From an uncultured Lachnospiraceae bacterium (lineage in GTDB: Bacteria; Bacillota_A; Clostridia; Lachnospirales; Lachnospiraceae), in the NCBI GenBank assembly GCA_910585655.1, contig CAJUFW010000001.1:1-64000 (forward strand): a DNA stretch of 64,000 nt, read 5' to 3'. A program made the position numbers and the translations under genes. Positions within the stretch are counted from its first letter, which is position 1; the number at the start of each line of letters is the position of its first letter. A model generated the notes under the pieces. The model saw only the letters and a program-made list of their open reading frames with translations, searched no databases and was not told where the DNA came from. Shown piece after piece: positions 61,086 to 64,000 of the stretch.

Positions 61086-62786
61086 ATGAAAGCAAAAAAG
61101 CTAGTAGCAATCCTGTTGTGTCTGGTGATGGCTGTCAGCCTGTTCGCTGCGTGCGGCGAAAAAAAGAACAAGAATGACACAGGCAACCAGAACAACAATC
61201 AGCAAAATCAGGACAACACAGGTAACAACGATGCAGACAACAGCACAGGCGGAGATACCGATACAGGCAATGCCTTAACCGAACTTCCGCTTCCGCTAAC
61301 AGCAGAGAAAGAGAACCTTTCCGTATGGACGTTCTATGCGAATGACTTTTTGGACGGTCCTGGCGATGTTAAGGGTGTTCAGAAGATGGAAGAGGTTACA
61401 AATGTCCATATTGAATGGCAGACGGTTCTTTCCGCAGAAGCACAGGAGAAGATGGGACTTTTGCTGGCTTCCGGTAATTTTCCGGATATCATCTACTTCG
61501 CTTTGGCTACCCCGACCAGACAGTATACCGGTGGTATGGAAAAGGGTATTGCAGACGGCGTGTTAATTGATGCCACTCCGTTGATTGAAAACTATATGCC
61601 AAACTATAAAAGACTGATGGAAGCGCAGGATGAGTCCAGGATTGAGTCTATGACCGATACCGGTTTAAAGACTATCTGGTCCTACAGCGCAAACGATCAG
61701 GGACCACATGGAGAAAATGAGTGGTGTGGTATGGTTATTCGTAAGGACTGGCTTGACGAGCTGAATATGCCTATGCCGGAAACTTTAGACGACTGGCATG
61801 ATACGTTGGTTGCCTTCAAAGAGCAAAAGGGCGCTGACGCTCCTTTGATGATCGGTACGACCGGACCAGTCGGCAATGGCGCCTTCCTGACCGCTTTTGG
61901 CATTCTTCCTGCTTACTATCAGGTAAACGGAGAAGTAAAATATGGTCCTGCTCAGCCGGAATACAAAGAATACATCGATTTAATGGCTCAGTGGTACAAA
62001 GAAGGACTGATTGATCCGAACTTTATGACCAACAATGCTGGTATCGGCGCACCAAACGAATACATCGTAAACGGACGTGCCGGAGCATTTTCTACCTTTT
62101 ATTCTATGGCAAACCAGGGTATGATCAACATGGGTCTGGTAACGGATAACCCGAACTTCTATTTACAGGCTGTTAAGAATCCGGTAAAGAACCAGGGCGA
62201 TACGCCGTATACCTCTAAAGTAGCAGATGGTATCGTAAACTCGATGATCGGTATTACCACAGGATGTAAGAATCCGGAGTTAGCTGCTATGTGGCTGGAT
62301 TTCAACTATACCACAGAAGGTATGCTGATGAACATGTACGGCGTAGAGGGTGAGAGCTTTACGGTTGCAGAAGACGGCTCTTATCAGTTTACCGATGAGA
62401 TTTTAAACAATCCGGACTACAGCCCGACCGACGCTCTGAAGTTCTGGGCAAGAGGAAATGGTCTTGGACTTTACAACTGGGAAACCGCTATGAGAACTTA
62501 CTCCAACTATGATGAAATCATAGAAACCGAGAAAGTATGGACAGAGCAGGATATATCTCTTTGCCTGCCAAAGAACCTGTTTATGACCGACGAAGAAGCA
62601 AACAAGTACAGCAGCCTTTATACTTCTATCGAAACGATGGTACAGGAAAATACCTGTAACTGGATTCAGGGTGCTATGACAACCGATAACTTTGACGAGT
62701 TTGTAGACAGCTTGTATCAGTTCGGTCTGCAGGAATGTATTGATATTCAGCAGGGCTTACTGGATCGGTATAACGCACGGAAATAA
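61086..62786 (+). CDS. Extracellular solute-binding lipoprotein (family 1), copy downstream
   Basis: 566 residues. The signal AILLCLVMAVSLFAACGEKK has a clean lipobox (FAAC). An Asn/Gln/Asp-rich linker (about 25-70) leads to the binding lobes: LPLPLTAEKENLSVWTFYA, EVTNVHIEWQTVLSAEAQEKMGLLLASG (in part), TGGMEKGIADG, ENYMPNYKRLMEAQDESR, YGPAQPEYKEYIDLMAQWYKEG (in part), ARGNGLGLYNWETAM. Likely ligand: an oligosaccharide. ATG 61086 lies 9 bases after AGGAGG; an ATG at 61077 is too close to it. It uses codons more evenly than the copy at 59372, which suggests higher expression. A strong terminator ends the unit. Confidence 0.9.
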   Translation: MKAKKLVAILLCLVMAVSLFAACGEKKNKNDTGNQNNNQQNQDNTGNNDADNSTGGDTDTGNALTELPLPLTAEKENLSVWTFYANDFLDGPGDVKGVQKMEEVTNVHIEWQTVLSAEAQEKMGLLLASGNFPDIIYFALATPTRQYTGGMEKGIADGVLIDATPLIENYMPNYKRLMEAQDESRIESMTDTGLKTIWSYSANDQGPHGENEWCGMVIRKDWLDELNMPMPETLDDWHDTLVAFKEQKGADAPLMIGTTGPVGNGAFLTAFGILPAYYQVNGEVKYGPAQPEYKEYIDLMAQWYKEGLIDPNFMTNNAGIGAPNEYIVNGRAGAFSTFYSMANQGMINMGLVTDNPNFYLQAVKNPVKNQGDTPYTSKVADGIVNSMIGITTGCKNPELAAMWLDFNYTTEGMLMNMYGVEGESFTVAEDGSYQFTDEILNNPDYSPTDALKFWARGNGLGLYNWETAMRTYSNYDEIIETEKVWTEQDISLCLPKNLFMTDEEANKYSSLYTSIETMVQENTCNWIQGAMTTDNFDEFVDSLYQFGLQECIDIQQGLLDRYNARK

Positions 62787-62829
62787 GAACTAACAATCAA
62801 AAAACAAAAACGCCATAAAAACACTCTTT

Positions 62830-62875
62830 AGAGCAGCCATGGAACAGTCGATTTGTTCTGTGGCTGCTCTTTGTG
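62830..62875 (+). terminator. Strong intrinsic terminator after the lipoprotein gene
   Basis: AGAGCAGCCA and TGGCTGCTCT pair, extended by GGAACA/TGTTC after a small internal loop, then TTTG. Confidence 0.8.
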
Positions 62876-62960
62876 ATAGGCGTTGCAGAAATAGGATAAG
62901 TATAGTAGAATAAGGGCAAGGCTGAAATGGAAAAAAGAAGGCGGAAGGAAGTGTGTGGGT

Positions 62961-64000
62961 ATGGTTAGGACGGTAAGCATTGGCTGTCAGGAGTTTGAAC
63001 GTTTTATAACAGAAGGATATTTTTATATTGATAAAACTGCGTTCTTAAAAGAATGGTGGGAAAATGCAGATATTGTAACACTCATTACCCGCCCCAGGCG
63101 GTTTGGAAAAACCTTAACGATGAATATGGTAGAAACTTTTTTTTCTATTCGTTATACGGGCAGAGGAGAATTGTTTGAGGGGCTTTCTATTTGGAAAGAA
63201 GAGGCTTATCGGAAGCTACAGGGAAGCTATCCGGTGTTGTTTTTAAGTTTTGCCGGGATGAAGGGAGCCGAGTATCACACCATAAATCATGATATCTGCG
63301 ATATGTTGACACAGCTTTTTCGGAAACATGCGTTTTTATTGGAAGGAGACTGTCTGCTTACTGCTGAGCGGGAGGAATTTGAAGCATTTTGCCGGAGGGT
63401 ACCAGAAGTTTCCCTGGCAGAAGCCTTTAAAAAATTGACGGAATATCTTTACCGTTATTATGGTAAAAAAGTGATTGTACTGTTGGATGAATACGATACT
63501 CCGTTGCAGGAGGCTTATATCAACGGATACTGGGAAGAGATTGTTTCTGTTCTTCAACGTTTTTTTCATGCTGCTTTGAAAACAAATCCTTCTTTGGAAC
63601 GGGCGCTTTTAACAGGAGTGACACGAATCAGCAAAGAATCTATTTTTTCGGATTTAAACCATTTGGAGGTAGTTACGATTACTTCAGATAAGTATGCCGA
63701 TAAGTTTGGCTTTACAGAAGAAGAGGTGTTTCGTGCGTTAGAAGAGTATGGGTTATCTGATAAAAAAACGGAGGTCAAAAGCTGGTACGATGGATTTACT
63801 TTTGGAACACAAACTGATATTTATAATCCGTGGTCGATTATCAATTATCTGGACAAAAGGAAAGTAGGAAGCTATTGGGTAAATACCAGCAGCAACCATC
63901 TGGCAGGAACACTGATTCAGAAGGGAAACGCAGAGGTAAAGCAGGAGTTTGAATTATTGTTATCCGATCAGACGATTACTACGGAATTAGAGGAACAAAT
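62961..64000 (+). CDS. AAA-ATPase-like / PD-(D/E)XK nuclease superfamily protein, 3' truncated
   Basis: The frame is open from ATG 62961 to the window edge (346 codons), with GGAAGGAAGTG upstream. The N-terminus IGCQEFERFITEGYFYIDKTAFLKEWW and the Walker A ITRPRRFGKTLTMNM (about 34-48), the acidic IVLLDEYDTPLQEAY (about 174-188), LTGVTRISKESIFSDLNHL and SWYDGFTFG identify the family pairing an AAA-ATPase-like domain (PF09820) with a C-terminal PD-(D/E)XK nuclease-type domain, the latter beyond the window. These proteins occur in many copies in Bacteroides and Lachnospiraceae; their role is unknown. Confidence 0.88.
   Translation, partial: MVRTVSIGCQEFERFITEGYFYIDKTAFLKEWWENADIVTLITRPRRFGKTLTMNMVETFFSIRYTGRGELFEGLSIWKEEAYRKLQGSYPVLFLSFAGMKGAEYHTINHDICDMLTQLFRKHAFLLEGDCLLTAEREEFEAFCRRVPEVSLAEAFKKLTEYLYRYYGKKVIVLLDEYDTPLQEAYINGYWEEIVSVLQRFFHAALKTNPSLERALLTGVTRISKESIFSDLNHLEVVTITSDKYADKFGFTEEEVFRALEEYGLSDKKTEVKSWYDGFTFGTQTDIYNPWSIINYLDKRKVGSYWVNTSSNHLAGTLIQKGNAEVKQEFELLLSDQTITTELEEQ

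Noticed and set aside
62961..64000. Transposase
   Set aside because: Walker A RPRRFGKT and the DEYDTPL and YDGFTFG motifs identify the AAA-ATPase/nuclease family, and no terminal repeats are seen.

Overview
The window looks like a chromosomal segment of a Lachnospiraceae-type (Clostridia) gut bacterium. It has moderate GC, strong AGGAGG ribosome sites, a McsA-McsB-ClpC operon, GlmS, McsB-type regulation, a PadR/DUF2812 pair, split transketolases, and LplA-like sugar-binding lipoproteins next to AraC and LacI regulators. Species cannot be named from the sequence alone. Nearly all genes are on the + strand. The exceptions are a decayed gene, a tRNA-like gene and a coiled-coil gene at 3.4-5.3 kb, and DUF2812/PadR at 26.2-27.2 kb.

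Layout. 0-3.5 kb: end of a membrane protein gene, tcdA, a family 2 glycosidase and a DNA alkyl-transferase. 3.4-5.3 kb (minus): a DUF2828 (TROVE/vWA-like) pseudogene, an unusual 102-nt tRNA-like gene just upstream of it, and a coiled-coil protein. 5.5-12 kb: recQ, a large SH3/glucosaminidase surface protein and a cohesin-type membrane protein. 11.8-20 kb: mcsA-mcsB-clpC (no ctsR beside it), a small conserved protein, radA and topB. 20-26 kb: a structured repeat region, glmS, a left-handed beta-helix sugar-nucleotide-type protein, fchA-folD and glpK. 26-33 kb: DUF2812/padR, an FNT-family channel, an esterase, glycogen phosphorylase and 4-alpha-glucanotransferase. 33-44.8 kb: an esterase, an AraC regulator, a solute-binding lipoprotein gene broken by one in-frame TGA, uppP, ftsK, fhs and three small genes. 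45.0-46.5 kb: an AT-rich two-gene cassette (DUF4869 protein plus a P-loop ATPase). 46.5-48.4 kb: two tandem, nearly identical nucleoside-hydrolase-like genes. 48.7-57.2 kb: a carbohydrate locus (talC, lacI-type regulator, DUF5060/apiosidase-like glycosidase, fucose-isomerase-like enzyme, split transketolase, FGGY kinase). 57.2-62.8 kb: a membrane-anchored AraC regulator and two sugar-binding lipoproteins. 62.9 kb to the end: a truncated AAA-ATPase/nuclease-type gene.

How the genes work together. The 48.7-62.8 kb block reads as uptake and breakdown of a plant-type glycoside. The glycosidase releases a sugar, an isomerase and a kinase make a ketose phosphate, and transketolase plus transaldolase feed it into the pentose phosphate pool. 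D-apiose is one candidate substrate. The 28-33 kb block handles storage or starch glucans. FchA, FolD and Fhs together make a C1-tetrahydrofolate route. McsAB/ClpC, RadA, RecQ and TopB are protein- and DNA-maintenance functions.

The most notable unexplained signals are: (1) a family of about 108-nt elements made of three nested stems whose sequences change between copies while pairing is kept, with a shared apical loop and a shared GGAACTTAAAA tail, sitting just before glmS and the transketolase gene; (2) a tRNA-like gene with an enlarged centre paired with a dying DUF2828 gene; (3) the DUF4869/ATPase cassette flanked by 18-bp direct repeats that include the ribosome site and start codon.
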